From Methylacidiphilum sp. Yel (GTDB taxonomy: Bacteria; Verrucomicrobiota; Verrucomicrobiia; Methylacidiphilales; Methylacidiphilaceae), in NCBI RefSeq assembly GCF_004421185.1, contig NZ_LXQB01000023.1, positions 1 to 64,000 of the forward strand: a DNA stretch of 64,000 bases, given 5' to 3'. Below are positions 8,821-18,260 of the stretch, one piece after another. Both the position numbers and the translations under genes were made by a program. The notes beneath the pieces were generated by a model. That model worked only from the letters and a program-made list of their open reading frames with translations. It had not been told where the DNA came from and did no database searches. Each line of letters begins with the position of its first letter. The first letter of the stretch is position 1.

Positions 8821-9999
8821 ATGCATGCAGTAAGTAGTACATACAATGGGCCCCTTGAAGAAAAGAGAATCATTCAACTGGTCTCTCATCTTCGATCAGA
8901 ATTAGCAGTAGAACCATCAATTGGGCTCTCTTTCGCCTGGGCGGGCTATACAAAATCCGATCTGAATTGCTTCGAAGAACTTTCAGATATATTGACTATT
9001 TATGGTCATCTAAAAGAACTTATTCTTATTGCCAGCTCTGGCATTGTGGGCCAAGGAATAGAAAACGAAGGGCAGGCTTCTTTTTCACTGATGCTTCTTC
9101 ATCACGCAGCTTTAAAAGTTCAAGGCATTCCAATCGATACCCATCTGATTGATTCTCTAGAGATTGTTGATAACTGGAAATCTATCGTTTCTTTTGACCC
9201 CTCTGAAATCAAAGGCTTTATCCTCTTCAGCGAACCAAACTTCCCAATCGAAAGATTTCTTAAATATTTAAATCAAGCTTACCCCAATATTCCAGCTTGG
9301 GGTGGAATTCCCAATGGAAAAGAAAATGAACCTTGTATCTACTATAACCGCAAGCCTATTGCTGGATGTCTCCTTGTTCCGCTTGCTGGGGATATTCAAC
9401 TTGATGTAATCGTTTCTCAAGCCTGTCGGCCTATTGGCGAGCCTTATATGATCACCAATGCCGAACAAAACATTCTCTACACCCTAGGTAGAAAAACTGC
9501 TTATCAGGCTTTGGCTAAGGCTTTCGATTCTTTATCAGAAAAGGAAAGACTTGCCGTTCAAGGGCATCTGTTTATCGGGCTGGCTGTTTCAGAGTACCTT
9601 GAGGAATTCAAGCAAGGGGATTTCATCATTCGTAACATTTTGGGCGCGGATCCTTCTACTGGTGCCATAGCTATTGGGGCACTAGCAAGAATTGGCCAGA
9701 CTGTTCAATACCAATTGAGGGACCCGGTCTCCGCTACTCTTTCCCTTCAAAAAGTGCTTGAAGAAGAAAAATTAAAAGCAGCTGCTAGGAAAGTTGCTCC
9801 TTATGCTGTTTTACAAGCGATTTGTACAGGAAGAGGTAAAAACCTCTTTGGGCCATCTGCCAATGTGGACGCGAAAAGCGTACAAGACTATTTTCCAGGT
9901 ATTCCTCAAGCAGGATTTTTTGCCAACGGTGAGATAGGGCCTTCCTGGGGAATGAATTTTCTTCATGGCTATTCAACTTCAATCGCTTTTCTAAGCTAA
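8821..9999 (+). CDS. FIST domain protein (small-ligand sensor)
   Basis: A protein of 392 residues with a FIST N domain (about residues 30-220) followed by FIST C (about 225-370). FIST is a predicted small-molecule, perhaps amino-acid, sensing domain often fused to signalling outputs; here it stands alone without kinase or receiver. The C-terminal CTGRGKNLFG and FFANGEIGP segments are typical of FIST C. ATG at 8821 is favoured because an AGAGAG stretch lies about 6 bases upstream; GTG at 8815 is the alternative. The function in this organism is unknown. Confidence 0.8.
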   Translation: MHAVSSTYNGPLEEKRIIQLVSHLRSELAVEPSIGLSFAWAGYTKSDLNCFEELSDILTIYGHLKELILIASSGIVGQGIENEGQASFSLMLLHHAALKVQGIPIDTHLIDSLEIVDNWKSIVSFDPSEIKGFILFSEPNFPIERFLKYLNQAYPNIPAWGGIPNGKENEPCIYYNRKPIAGCLLVPLAGDIQLDVIVSQACRPIGEPYMITNAEQNILYTLGRKTAYQALAKAFDSLSEKERLAVQGHLFIGLAVSEYLEEFKQGDFIIRNILGADPSTGAIAIGALARIGQTVQYQLRDPVSATLSLQKVLEEEKLKAAARKVAPYAVLQAICTGRGKNLFGPSANVDAKSVQDYFPGIPQAGFFANGEIGPSWGMNFLHGYSTSIAFLS

Positions 10000-10186
10000 G
10001 AGAGAGTCTCAAAAGGAAAGAAAGATATTTCTCTTGTATTCTAGAGTGTAAGTTATCAACCTTAAACAGGATATACTCCAGCAATCTTATTAAAAACTTC
10101 AGTTTCTCTCTCTCAGTAATCATTTTCTAATTATTCTACACTGATCATCTCCAATAATGATGCTGCTCAAAAAAAAAAAACAAATA

Positions 10187-11749
10187 TCAGTTATTGGATT
10201 GAGAGGAGGAATCGCTTTGAGTTGATTGGAGAAGATTAGATTTGTAAGAGGCCGCTATCCAATTATTCAAAGTTTCGTCTGGATGGAGAAGATCTTCCTT
10301 AGAAATAGTAAATACACTCAGTCCATTATTTTTTTTAACCAGTTTAAGGCCAAGGGCATAATTTTTAAATTTTTCTTTGCACAGATCTAAAACAGATATT
10401 CCTCTTTCCTGCGCTTCTTGTTTTAAAGCTTCGATAGCCTCATTTTGAAAAATAATACGGATCTCATTCGACTTATAAAATTCCTGTAAGAATTGTTCAA
10501 TTTCCTCCTTCTCCTTGTTCTTTTTAGCGTCATCCATTTCTTGTAAAATCTTTAAAACCTTCTCTTCAGGATTCTCAACCGTTGGAGAATCTATTACAAC
10601 CTCCTTGATTCCAGTTCCGGGAAGCTCAAATCGGAAAGGCCGCAAAATTTTTTCACAGATAGTCATCAGGCCTCTGGCTCCTGTCCCTTCTTCAATCGCT
10701 TTTTCAGCAATTAGCCGTAAGGCTTCTTCTGTAAATTTCAACTCTATACCATAAGCTGCAAACGAGCTCTTATACTGCTTTAGAATAGATCCTTCAGAAT
10801 CTCGCAGCACATGGAAGAGATCTTCAGCATCCAAAGATTGACAGAAGACTCGTACGGGCAGTCTCCCTATGAACTCCGGTTCAAGACCATATTCGACGAA
10901 ATCAGAAGTCGTGGCTTCGCTAATAAGATCGGCCACAACCTTTTCTGGTCCATGTGGCTGAAAACCTAGATGCGATCTTCGAATTCTTCTTTGAACTATT
11001 TCGGAGAGCTTTTCAAAAGCTCCACTTAAAATAAAAAGGATATAGCGGGTATTAATCGTCTTCCGAAAGGACCGAAGCCCTCTTTGAAAATCGAAAATGG
11101 ACTGCATTTGCCCCAAAACATCATAGGCAGCTTTTACTGGTACCTCCGTTTCTTCAAGCAACTTCAACAAGTTAGATTGCACTCCTCTACCGCTGACATC
11201 CCTGCCAATCATATTGGAAGAAGCCAGTTTGTCTACTTCATCAAGGTAAACGATCCCATATTGAGCAATCTCAGTATCACCTTCGGCTTGTTGAATAAGC
11301 TCTCTAATAAGATCTTCCACATCTGCTCCCACATAACCAGTCTCAGAAAACTTGGTCGCATCTGCCTTCACCATTGGAACACCAATACAATCTGCAAGGC
11401 AACGAACCAGATAGGTTTTACCAACTCCACTAGGGCCAACAAGAAGAATGTTTTGCTTAACATAATGGGCCGGCCCTCTCCCCATTAACGCTTCTTTTAC
11501 TTGATTATAATGATCGCATACTGCAACCGTTAAAACCTTTTTGGCCTCTTCCTGTTTAATGACAAAGCGATCAAGATAGGATTTGATCTCCTTGGGAGTA
11601 AACTTAAACTGCAATATCTTCTCTTTGAACTTTTCCCTTCGATCCTCTTTATCCGTTTCGGAAGGCATTGGATTAGGATTCCCAAAAGATTTAACGAAAT
11701 CTTGAAGCCGCTTTTGCATTTCTTGAGGATCTGGAAAAACGAATGACAT
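10187..11749 (-). CDS. ClpX-like AAA+ unfoldase without zinc-binding domain
   Basis: A 520-residue AAA+ ATPase of the ClpX family, expected to unfold proteins for the ClpP peptidase. Walker A is GPSGVGKT (about residue 107), Walker B IVYLDEVDK, the pore loop GYVG, and the arginine-rich stretch IVQRRIRRSHLGF retains an LGF version of the IGF loop that docks ClpP. Unlike standard ClpX it has no N-terminal zinc-binding domain; the N-terminus is a charged helix. About 100 residues of extra C-terminal sequence end in a Ser/Gln-rich tail. It may be a second ClpX paralogue with its own substrates or adaptors. Confidence 0.85.
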   Translation of the reverse strand: MSFVFPDPQEMQKRLQDFVKSFGNPNPMPSETDKEDRREKFKEKILQFKFTPKEIKSYLDRFVIKQEEAKKVLTVAVCDHYNQVKEALMGRGPAHYVKQNILLVGPSGVGKTYLVRCLADCIGVPMVKADATKFSETGYVGADVEDLIRELIQQAEGDTEIAQYGIVYLDEVDKLASSNMIGRDVSGRGVQSNLLKLLEETEVPVKAAYDVLGQMQSIFDFQRGLRSFRKTINTRYILFILSGAFEKLSEIVQRRIRRSHLGFQPHGPEKVVADLISEATTSDFVEYGLEPEFIGRLPVRVFCQSLDAEDLFHVLRDSEGSILKQYKSSFAAYGIELKFTEEALRLIAEKAIEEGTGARGLMTICEKILRPFRFELPGTGIKEVVIDSPTVENPEEKVLKILQEMDDAKKNKEKEEIEQFLQEFYKSNEIRIIFQNEAIEALKQEAQERGISVLDLCKEKFKNYALGLKLVKKNNGLSVFTISKEDLLHPDETLNNWIAASYKSNLLQSTQSDSSSQSNN

Positions 11750-11818
11750 AATACTTCAAATTGTAAAAGAACGGACCTAAAATCAAGAGAGATCCCTAAA
11801 AAATCATCAACAAGAGAT

Positions 11819-12748
11819 TCAAAAGAGCCACCCTGACTTAAAATATGCTTCTATTCCCCGTTCAAGAGAATATTCGGGAATATATCCGAGGTGGTATTGG
11901 GTCAATTCTAGATCTGCTTCCGTATGTACTTGATAGAAAGGATAAGGACATGGGAAATATTCAGCTTTGGCCTCCGTTTTCAATATTTGATTTAAGATTT
12001 GAATGACCTCATTAAATGATCTGGCACATCCACTCCCTACATTCAACACCGCTACAGGGCAATCTTTTATGGCAGTTAGAATAGTTGCTTTGACAACATC
12101 AGCCACATAAACAAAATCTCTTTTCTGCTCACCAAAGGAAAAAAGTCTTGGAGCTTTTCCTTCCTTAATCTGTTTTGCAATCTGTAATATCATACTCGAG
12201 GATTTTCCCTTGTGTGTCTCCCTTGGACCATACACGTTAAAATATCGAAGTCCAGTGATTCGGGCTTGAGGATTCTCCTTGGAATAAGCTGCCGCCAAAT
12301 GTTCCATCTGCAATTTTGAAAAACCATATGGATTCGCAGGATGGGGTTGATCATGAATGCTGTTTCTGCCTGAAGCTATTCCATAGACGGCTGCTGAAGA
12401 GGCATAAATGATTCGGGTGGAGGTCCCAGAAAAAAAGCGAAGAAGCTTGCGAAAGGCTTCCACATTATTTTGCATCTGCCTGCGTTCGTCTACAACTGTA
12501 GTGTCAGTAAGAGAGGCTAAATGAAATACAAGTGGAATTTCATTTTTAGAAAAATAATTTTCCCACTGAAAGCCATAAAGATCTTCAGCTATAACATCGC
12601 AATGGCTACTGAGCATGTTTTTGAAAGAACCGCTTGAAAAGTCGTCAATAACGATAAGATCGCTTTCTGGAAACATCCGTTGTATTTCATGAACAAGATT
12701 TGAGCCAATAAATCCCGCTCCTCCAGTGACGAGAATTTTCTTCCACAT
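11819..12748 (-). CDS. hldD: ADP-L-glycero-D-manno-heptose 6-epimerase
   Basis: A 309-residue extended short-chain dehydrogenase that makes the L-heptose precursor for lipopolysaccharide inner core. TGGAGFIGSN binds NAD(P), the catalytic motif is NPYGFSK (Y-x3-K), and GLRYFNVYGPRE, GEQKRDFVYVADV and FYQVHTEADL are typical of HldD rather than GalE. The length matches the family. It sits between rsmE and the clpX-like gene on the same strand with gaps of 51 and 69 bases. It implies a Gram-negative envelope with heptose-containing LPS. Confidence 0.88.
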   Translation of the reverse strand: MWKKILVTGGAGFIGSNLVHEIQRMFPESDLIVIDDFSSGSFKNMLSSHCDVIAEDLYGFQWENYFSKNEIPLVFHLASLTDTTVVDERRQMQNNVEAFRKLLRFFSGTSTRIIYASSAAVYGIASGRNSIHDQPHPANPYGFSKLQMEHLAAAYSKENPQARITGLRYFNVYGPRETHKGKSSSMILQIAKQIKEGKAPRLFSFGEQKRDFVYVADVVKATILTAIKDCPVAVLNVGSGCARSFNEVIQILNQILKTEAKAEYFPCPYPFYQVHTEADLELTQYHLGYIPEYSLERGIEAYFKSGWLF

Positions 12749-12799
12749 GATCCTATATTGTTAGAACGATTTTACAAACCAAAACAATCTTTTTCTCTC

Positions 12800-13528
12800 C
12801 TAGAATCTAAGCTCGTAATTTAGAATAGATAATAGAAAGAGGGCAGCTGTTTCAGAACGGAGAATCTGATTTCCAAGATTAATGGGAATAAAACCATGGC
12901 TTAAAGCAGATGCTTTTTCTGTTTCTGTAAAATCTCCTTCCGGTCCAACAAGAATGATCACAGAAGATAATTTTTCTTCTGCATGCCTATTGAGTATTTC
13001 TTTTAATGGTTTTGCCTCAGGACCGAGGTAAGCCATTAGCTTTAAGGAGAAAGCAAACTCCTTTTTCAAAGCCTCAGGAAAGGTAGTCATTTCAGTTAGT
13101 TTAGGTAACTTCTTCTGGTGGCTTTGTTTAACAGCTGCCAGGAGAATATCTTTCCATTTTCTTTCCTTGGCTTGCTTTCTTTCTTCTTTAGAAAACTGGG
13201 TTCGCTCCGATACAATCGGGATAATTTGATCAACCCCCACTTCCGTTACCTTCTGAAGGAGAAACTGCATAGCTTTATTTTTAAGAATCGATTGGATCAA
13301 AATCAATCGTGGTCCTTTGGGAACAAAAAGTGGGGAGCGTTCCCTTAAAAAAGTTAAAAAAACCCTCTTTTTTTCAATCTTTTTAATTTGTGCTTCCCAG
13401 CTGCCACCGTTGCCATCAAAGACTTCGATTACATCTCCAATTTTATGACGCTTTACATGAATACAATGATGCGATTCGGCTACATCCAGATATCCTTGGG
13501 CATAATCCTTACAGAAATAGAGATCCAT
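12800..13528 (-). CDS. rsmE: 16S rRNA (uracil(1498)-N(3))-methyltransferase
   Basis: A 242-residue SPOUT-class methyltransferase that methylates U1498 of 16S rRNA with S-adenosylmethionine. It has an N-terminal PUA-like domain (HHCIHVKRHKIGDVIEVFDG) and the C-terminal knot motifs VGPEGDFTETE and LGNQILRSETAALFLLSIL. The length is standard for RsmE. It is divergent from the hypothetical gene at 13645 and upstream of hldD. Confidence 0.92.
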   Translation of the reverse strand: MDLYFCKDYAQGYLDVAESHHCIHVKRHKIGDVIEVFDGNGGSWEAQIKKIEKKRVFLTFLRERSPLFVPKGPRLILIQSILKNKAMQFLLQKVTEVGVDQIIPIVSERTQFSKEERKQAKERKWKDILLAAVKQSHQKKLPKLTEMTTFPEALKKEFAFSLKLMAYLGPEAKPLKEILNRHAEEKLSSVIILVGPEGDFTETEKASALSHGFIPINLGNQILRSETAALFLLSILNYELRF

Positions 13529-13644
13529 TGTTCAAAACCCTCGGAAGACTTTTCAAAACAAAAATATTTTGATATTTTTCTTTATCTCCATAAGCCTAGA
13601 GGCATAGGCTGTTGGCTTTATAAATTAGCAAGGATAGGGGCAAG

Positions 13645-14685
13645 TTGAAAGTATTAGTAAGCGGAATGATTGCTGGCATGAATGATCGTGCCTTTATTCA
13701 AAAAGTCGTTAAGCTAGCCAAGCTTAATGGAAAAGAAATCCATGTTTATAACGCCATCCACGAATTTACCAAAGGGGGGAAAAAACCCCTTGAACGGCTC
13801 TTAGGTACTACCGATTATGTCTTCGAACTGACTCGAGAGAGAGAGTATGAAAAAATCGGATTCGACATTCAGAAAAATAACTATAAGGATGTCATTATCC
13901 GATTACCTGCAACTATTGAATGGAATAGGATCAATCGAAAATTCAAAGATCAAAGAATTTTAAGAGATTTTATTGGACCAGATGTCATTGTAACATTGAT
14001 CGAAGCTGAGTGGGTGATCAAAAAGGAGCTTGAATCCATTGACTCTCCAGATCCCTTTCTCAAAGCGCTAAAAGCAAGACAACACACTATTTATGAAATT
14101 TTATCTTGGATGAATGAAGAGGTTTCCCTTTCTGAAGACTGGGCAAGATACATGAATATTCCTCATTATGTGATCTCTGTCAATGAATCTCCAGATAGCC
14201 TTTATAAACTGGTCGTCTATCCTAAGCCCTGGGTAGTATACGCTAGCTATTCTATGACGCACGCCACTGAAGAAATGAGAAAAATTGTGAATGAAATCAT
14301 TCGTAAACTTCGGTCTTATGCTGTTGTCATTGATCCACAAACTGTGGAAATATCACAAGAATTTGATTCTCCCCTCGATAGGGAGGTAATTTATGCCTAT
14401 ACCGTGCACCGGGATCTGCATTGGTACGTCGGTAAAGTCGATGCGGTTATTGCCATTCATCCTTATCCGGAAAGGCCCCCGCTTTCTGCTGGAATGATGG
14501 ATGAACTAGGACATGCTAGAGATTATATGAAAACCCGTTATATGATTTTTCCCAAAGGCTTTTCCCCTTTTACTACTGATTCGTATATCGAAAAGGGCCA
14601 CCTATTTGAAACTCCAGAAGAATTTTTCGATTATTTAGAAAATGTGGAAAAGAGACAAAAATTCACAGACATTCTTGAACTCTAA
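13645..14685 (+). CDS. Conserved-looking cytosolic protein of unknown function
   Basis: A 346-residue soluble protein that I do not recognise. It opens with a Rossmann-like strand-loop (VLVSGMIAGMNDRAF) that loosely resembles a nucleotide-binding loop but is not a proper Walker A. It contains a long charged middle region and the segment HPYPERPPLSAGMMDELGHARDYM near residue 272. The start is TTG at 13645 with AGGATAGGGG just upstream. deoC follows within 10 bases, so the two are probably one transcript, which would hint at nucleotide or sugar-phosphate metabolism; that is only a context argument. Confidence 0.6.
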   Translation: MKVLVSGMIAGMNDRAFIQKVVKLAKLNGKEIHVYNAIHEFTKGGKKPLERLLGTTDYVFELTREREYEKIGFDIQKNNYKDVIIRLPATIEWNRINRKFKDQRILRDFIGPDVIVTLIEAEWVIKKELESIDSPDPFLKALKARQHTIYEILSWMNEEVSLSEDWARYMNIPHYVISVNESPDSLYKLVVYPKPWVVYASYSMTHATEEMRKIVNEIIRKLRSYAVVIDPQTVEISQEFDSPLDREVIYAYTVHRDLHWYVGKVDAVIAIHPYPERPPLSAGMMDELGHARDYMKTRYMIFPKGFSPFTTDSYIEKGHLFETPEEFFDYLENVEKRQKFTDILEL

Positions 14686-14694
14686 GCTTCTTTT

Positions 14695-15338
14695 ATGAAA
14701 GGGATTTCCAATTTTATCGATTCCACTCTCCTTCGACCTGACGCCTTAGATCATGAAATCATCAAGTTATGTACAGAGGCTAAAAAATATGGATTCCAAG
14801 CAGTTTGTGTTCAACCTTGCTGGGTCTCATTGGCAGCAGAACTGTTGCAAGAAAGTTCCATAAAGACTGCTACCGTTATAGGCTTTCCCTTTGGAGCAAA
14901 TAAACTAGCTGTTAAATGCATGGAAGCCTCTGAAGCTGTTAGGGATGGGGCCAATGAACTAGATCTCGTTATTCCTCTTTGGGCCGTCCATCTCAAACGT
15001 TGGGATATCATCGAAAATGAAGTAAAAGCCGTATGCGACATAGCTGGAGAAATACTCCTAAAAGCTATCTGGAAGTAGGCTGCTTTCATAGATCTGAAAT
15101 TGAGCAGGCTGCTCTTGCCGCTATTGAAGGAGGGGCCAAATTTATTAAAACTTCTACAGGCTATGGACCTAGGGGAGTAGACATTGAGGACGTTCGCTTT
15201 CTTAAGTCCTTTTTACCAAGTTCAATCGGAATAAAAGCTTCTGGAGGAATTCGTTCAAAACGCTTTGCCATCGAATTAATAGAAGCAGGAGCTACAAGGA
15301 TTGGTAGCTCGCATGCCATTTCTTTCTTTCAAGATTAA
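14695..15338 (+). pseudogene. deoC: Deoxyribose-phosphate aldolase with single-base frameshift
   Basis: Two overlapping frames together encode one DeoC class I aldolase, which cleaves 2-deoxyribose-5-phosphate to glyceraldehyde-3-phosphate and acetaldehyde. The first frame runs to 15078 and ends IAGEILLKAIWK. The second resumes as YLEVGCFHRSEI and contains the Schiff-base lysine motif FIKTSTGYG, GIKASGGIRS and RIGSSHA. Inserting one base near 15062 restores K-V-Y-L-E-V-G, the family's normal reading. All other motifs are intact, so this is either a very recent mutation or a sequencing error. It lies 10 bases after the preceding gene. Confidence 0.85.
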
Positions 15339-15572
15339 ATTATCTTGGTTTGTCAGAAACAGCATCCTGTATGCCTATAGTATAAATTTCTAGAACTCTC
15401 CAATGAATCGAAAGCTCAAATCAACTCTTAGCTAACACTTTTTTAAATACTGGTTCTTCTCTGTTATTCTAGCTTTCTATGCAAAGTTCAAAACCAAAAA
15501 ATTTCAGAAAGGCAATATAACGCTTTTTCCCCATGCCCTAAAAGGATGGTCCACCCACCTTCTAAAAATCAA

Positions 15573-16025
15573 CTATTTTATGCCAAATCGTTCTAATATT
15601 TCTGCTTTATCAATTTTAGTAAGATCAGCAGGAATCGTCTTAAGAAGATTTTTTTTGGCAGTTTGATCGATCCTTTCTAGGATTCTTGGAAGAATATCTG
15701 AACTTGCTGATAAAGCCCAAGCCCCTGGATTGTATTTTTTTATGAGTTGATTGATAATCTTTGCTATCTCACCAATCAATTTCCTCCGAATTTCCAGTTT
15801 TTCGTTATGCCGTTCTCCAACAGATCGCTCGCCAGTCAGTGGATAACTAACAACAGCAAATTCACCCTGTTTGTCGGTATCTATATCTTTCAGCCGTTTC
15901 CTGCCCATCTCTAAAATCTGATCATCAATCAACTGAGCATGGCAGTTGCCTGTTAATTCATCCCTAATAACTTTATAAGCCTTGATTAGACCAAGGTCTG
16001 CCGTAATTAACATATCCAGTCGCAT
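15573..16025 (-). CDS. Host-attachment-family protein
   Basis: A 150-residue protein resembling the family named for a protein required for attachment to host cells. Features supporting this are the N-terminal strand LITADLGLIKAYKV, a central helix IGEIAKIINQLIKKY, WALSASSDILPRILERI, and the closing IPADLTKIDKAEILERF, which matches the usual DLTKLP-like ending. In non-pathogens the role is unknown; the fold is ribonuclease-H or eRF1-like. It is monocistronic. The flanking gaps (15339-15572 and 16026-16211) show no gene. Confidence 0.7.
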   Translation of the reverse strand: MRLDMLITADLGLIKAYKVIRDELTGNCHAQLIDDQILEMGRKRLKDIDTDKQGEFAVVSYPLTGERSVGERHNEKLEIRRKLIGEIAKIINQLIKKYNPGAWALSASSDILPRILERIDQTAKKNLLKTIPADLTKIDKAEILERFGIK

Positions 16026-16211
16026 AATTGCCTTTTGTGATTTGTTCCTTCGTTTTTAGAATTTAAAAAAATTAATTTTTTGATAAAATCTTGTAAAGAG
16101 CAATATCAATTTGCTTCTTGATCTATTGTCTGACTGCTTCTCTAGTGAACTAATAATCCACATTCCCGTATAGGGATTTTACTGCCTGCCATGGAGATAA
16201 AAGAAAATTCC

Positions 16212-17462
16212 TTAAAGAGGAGGCAAAAAATTCAGAAGTGAGCTAAAATAAAACCGAGCAAGGGCTGGGAAAAGTTCTCCAGGTTTTACATCCACTCCAA
16301 TATCTGCAACAATTTGAGACACAGAGCGACTGCCATCAGATCTCCTTAAAAATTCGATCAAATAGGAAGAAAGTTTCAAAGGAAGCTGTCTATATAGGCC
16401 AGGAATATCAAAAGTTACTTCTAAGATTTGATTATAAGGGGGAGAAACGGCTTGAATTTTTGTCCTATCCCATAAATCCACTAAAGGGCGCCAATGTAAA
16501 AATTCATTTCTGTCGGCAGGGGCAAAAGGGGGCATTTTCCTTGGCTTCGAAGCAACAATCATATGGAAAAAAGATGGATTACAATGATCGATCAATGAAT
16601 GAAGGGTAGGCAGGTCAAGTTCAGTAAGGATATCGAAAAACCGGTTGTCCTGGAGCTGAAGAAAGCTCATGGATGTATACAAAGAATTGATATATTGAAG
16701 ACCGGAATTATGAATGATTTCAATCCATGTATGCAATGGGAAACAGTCATGATGCACTCCAAAGACATGTGTTTTTAAATAACTTTCGGGCTGTGCCCCT
16801 ATTCCCTTGTCCATAGGAATCCCCATCAAGTTATCGCAAGCAGAAAGGACCTCTCTTGTTCTTTTGAGTTGTTCGGGATTATTCAGATTAAGGGAAAAAA
16901 GAGAAATAGCCGGAGCTAGCCGAACAGTTGGATGAAAAGTGCCTTTGACGCCAATATAAATGCATCCATCGGAAGAAAGACAGCTAGCAAGATGATGAAG
17001 GGCAGCTTGGGGATCGTAAACAAATGAAAGGACCTCATGACAACTAATCCAATCGAAATCAGATCCAAGGGAATGGGCTAAATTGGGGTTCATTAAGTCT
17101 TCCTGAAAAAAATGGACATTTTGAATTCCCGAAGCCTTCTGCCATTTGATAGCCGTTTCGATAGCCCGCTGGCTAATATCAAAAGCCACCACTGTCAAGT
17201 TTGGGAATGCTCTAGCAATATTGAAAGCTTCGTTACCAGTTCCGCATCCAGCAACCAAAAATTTTCCTCTGTCATAAAAAGGCTTTCCTGGTCTACCAAC
17301 GGCATTGAGCCAGTTAGGAGGGATAATTTTCCATGACTGGTCGGAAAGCACTTTTTCGTCTTCAAAAGGGAAGGGAGTCGACTCAAACTGATTGAGAACA
17401 GCCCTTGAAAAGGAAGCAAAATCAAAATGACTTTCTGTATCCGAGTTGCTGATAGTATTCAT
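16212..17462 (-). CDS. SAM-dependent class I methyltransferase
   Basis: A 416-residue protein with a Rossmann methyltransferase domain at about residues 50-190. FLVAGCGTGNEAFNIA is the SAM-binding motif I, VVAFDISQRAI the acidic motif II, and DWISCHEVLSF motif IV. About 220 further residues have no recognised domain and may form a substrate-binding region. The substrate is unknown. The tRNA-Lys gene lies just upstream on the same strand. Confidence 0.75.
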   Translation of the reverse strand: MNTISNSDTESHFDFASFSRAVLNQFESTPFPFEDEKVLSDQSWKIIPPNWLNAVGRPGKPFYDRGKFLVAGCGTGNEAFNIARAFPNLTVVAFDISQRAIETAIKWQKASGIQNVHFFQEDLMNPNLAHSLGSDFDWISCHEVLSFVYDPQAALHHLASCLSSDGCIYIGVKGTFHPTVRLAPAISLFSLNLNNPEQLKRTREVLSACDNLMGIPMDKGIGAQPESYLKTHVFGVHHDCFPLHTWIEIIHNSGLQYINSLYTSMSFLQLQDNRFFDILTELDLPTLHSLIDHCNPSFFHMIVASKPRKMPPFAPADRNEFLHWRPLVDLWDRTKIQAVSPPYNQILEVTFDIPGLYRQLPLKLSSYLIEFLRRSDGSRSVSQIVADIGVDVKPGELFPALARFYFSSLLNFLPPL

Positions 17463-17544
17463 AAAGAAGGCTGTTTATTATCCCTTCTTTTTCATAGAAA
17501 AGAAAGAGAAAAACTCAAAATCTTCAGTTTTTATTTTTGGACAG

Positions 17545-17618
17545 TGCCCCGGGAGGGATTCGAACCCCCGACCCAGTGATTAAGAGTCACCTGCTCTGAC
17601 CAGCTGAGCTACCGAGGC
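17545..17618 (-). tRNA. tRNA-Lys (anticodon CTT)
   Basis: Read on the minus strand, the acceptor GCCTCGG pairs with CCGGGGC. T8 and A9 are in place, the D arm begins GCTC, the anticodon stem GTGA/TCAC encloses a CTCTTAA loop with anticodon CTT, and the T loop is TTCGAAT. Discriminator A73 is at 17545 and CCA is not encoded. At 74 bases it is a complete, normal cloverleaf that decodes AAG. Confidence 0.95.
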
Positions 17619-17687
17619 CTAGTTGCTATTACAAATGAACTATGAATAATCTTAAGAAATAATCAATGATTGAATTATTTTGAATTA

Positions 17688-18251
17688 TTAATAAACAGGC
17701 TCGCCAAGGTCCACCAAAGAAAGGGCTCTATGTTCTGGATTCAGCAGCTTTCCCCAATAGGAATCACAGGGATGCACCATGGTAACTCTTTTCTCGCCTT
17801 TATAAAGGGCTCTTCCTTCATTGGCCCATTTGAAAATAGAGCCTTCTAAATAACAAACCTGCCAGTACCCCGCTTGCTGGAGTCTTCGTGCAAAGGAAGC
17901 CGCTCTAAACCCAACAGAATCATAGACCACAATAGGCTGTTCTCTTTTCAGTCCCCTATAACCTAACCGAATTTTTTCATTGGGAGACACCCTCCAAGCA
18001 TGATAGAGATGACTCACTTCATATTCATCCACCGTTCGCACATCCAAAAGCACTGGTGCGTAGTCTCCCCCAACGGTAATCCATCGTTCTAGTTTTTCTG
18101 TTGAAACAGAGGCTACATCCGGAAACTTTTCTCTAATGGCATAGAGCACCTTTTCCCATGTTAACTCTGGAGGAAGAGAATTGGCGCATCCAGTAATGAG
18201 CAAAAGAGCAAAGACAGAGAGAGATCTCACTAGAAAAGGTTTTTCACTCAT
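17688..18251 (-). CDS. Rhodanese-fold lipoprotein lacking the catalytic cysteine
   Basis: A 187-residue predicted lipoprotein. The leader ends in a lipobox (LLITGC, Cys near residue 22), which is followed by a single rhodanese domain (about residues 50-155) with LLDVRTVDEYEVSHL and the strand IVVYDSVGFRAASFA. In active rhodaneses the position after VVY is the sulfur-carrying cysteine; here it is Asp, so sulfurtransferase activity is not expected. It probably acts as a binding or scaffold module at a membrane. It ends beside tRNA-Lys and starts 9 bases after the YjbQ gene stop, which suggests co-transcription. Confidence 0.75.
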   Translation of the reverse strand: MSEKPFLVRSLSVFALLLITGCANSLPPELTWEKVLYAIREKFPDVASVSTEKLERWITVGGDYAPVLLDVRTVDEYEVSHLYHAWRVSPNEKIRLGYRGLKREQPIVVYDSVGFRAASFARRLQQAGYWQVCYLEGSIFKWANEGRALYKGEKRVTMVHPCDSYWGKLLNPEHRALSLVDLGEPVY

Positions 18252-18260
18252 AGCCTACAA

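Noticed and set aside
9785-10123. 112-residue open frame on the minus strand
   Set aside because: Most of it lies antisense to the 3' end of the FIST gene, has no Shine-Dalgarno, and reads as low-complexity Leu/Lys/Arg sequence without a recognised domain.
11084-11488. 134-residue open frame on the plus strand
   Set aside because: It lies wholly antisense to the Walker-motif part of the ClpX-like gene.
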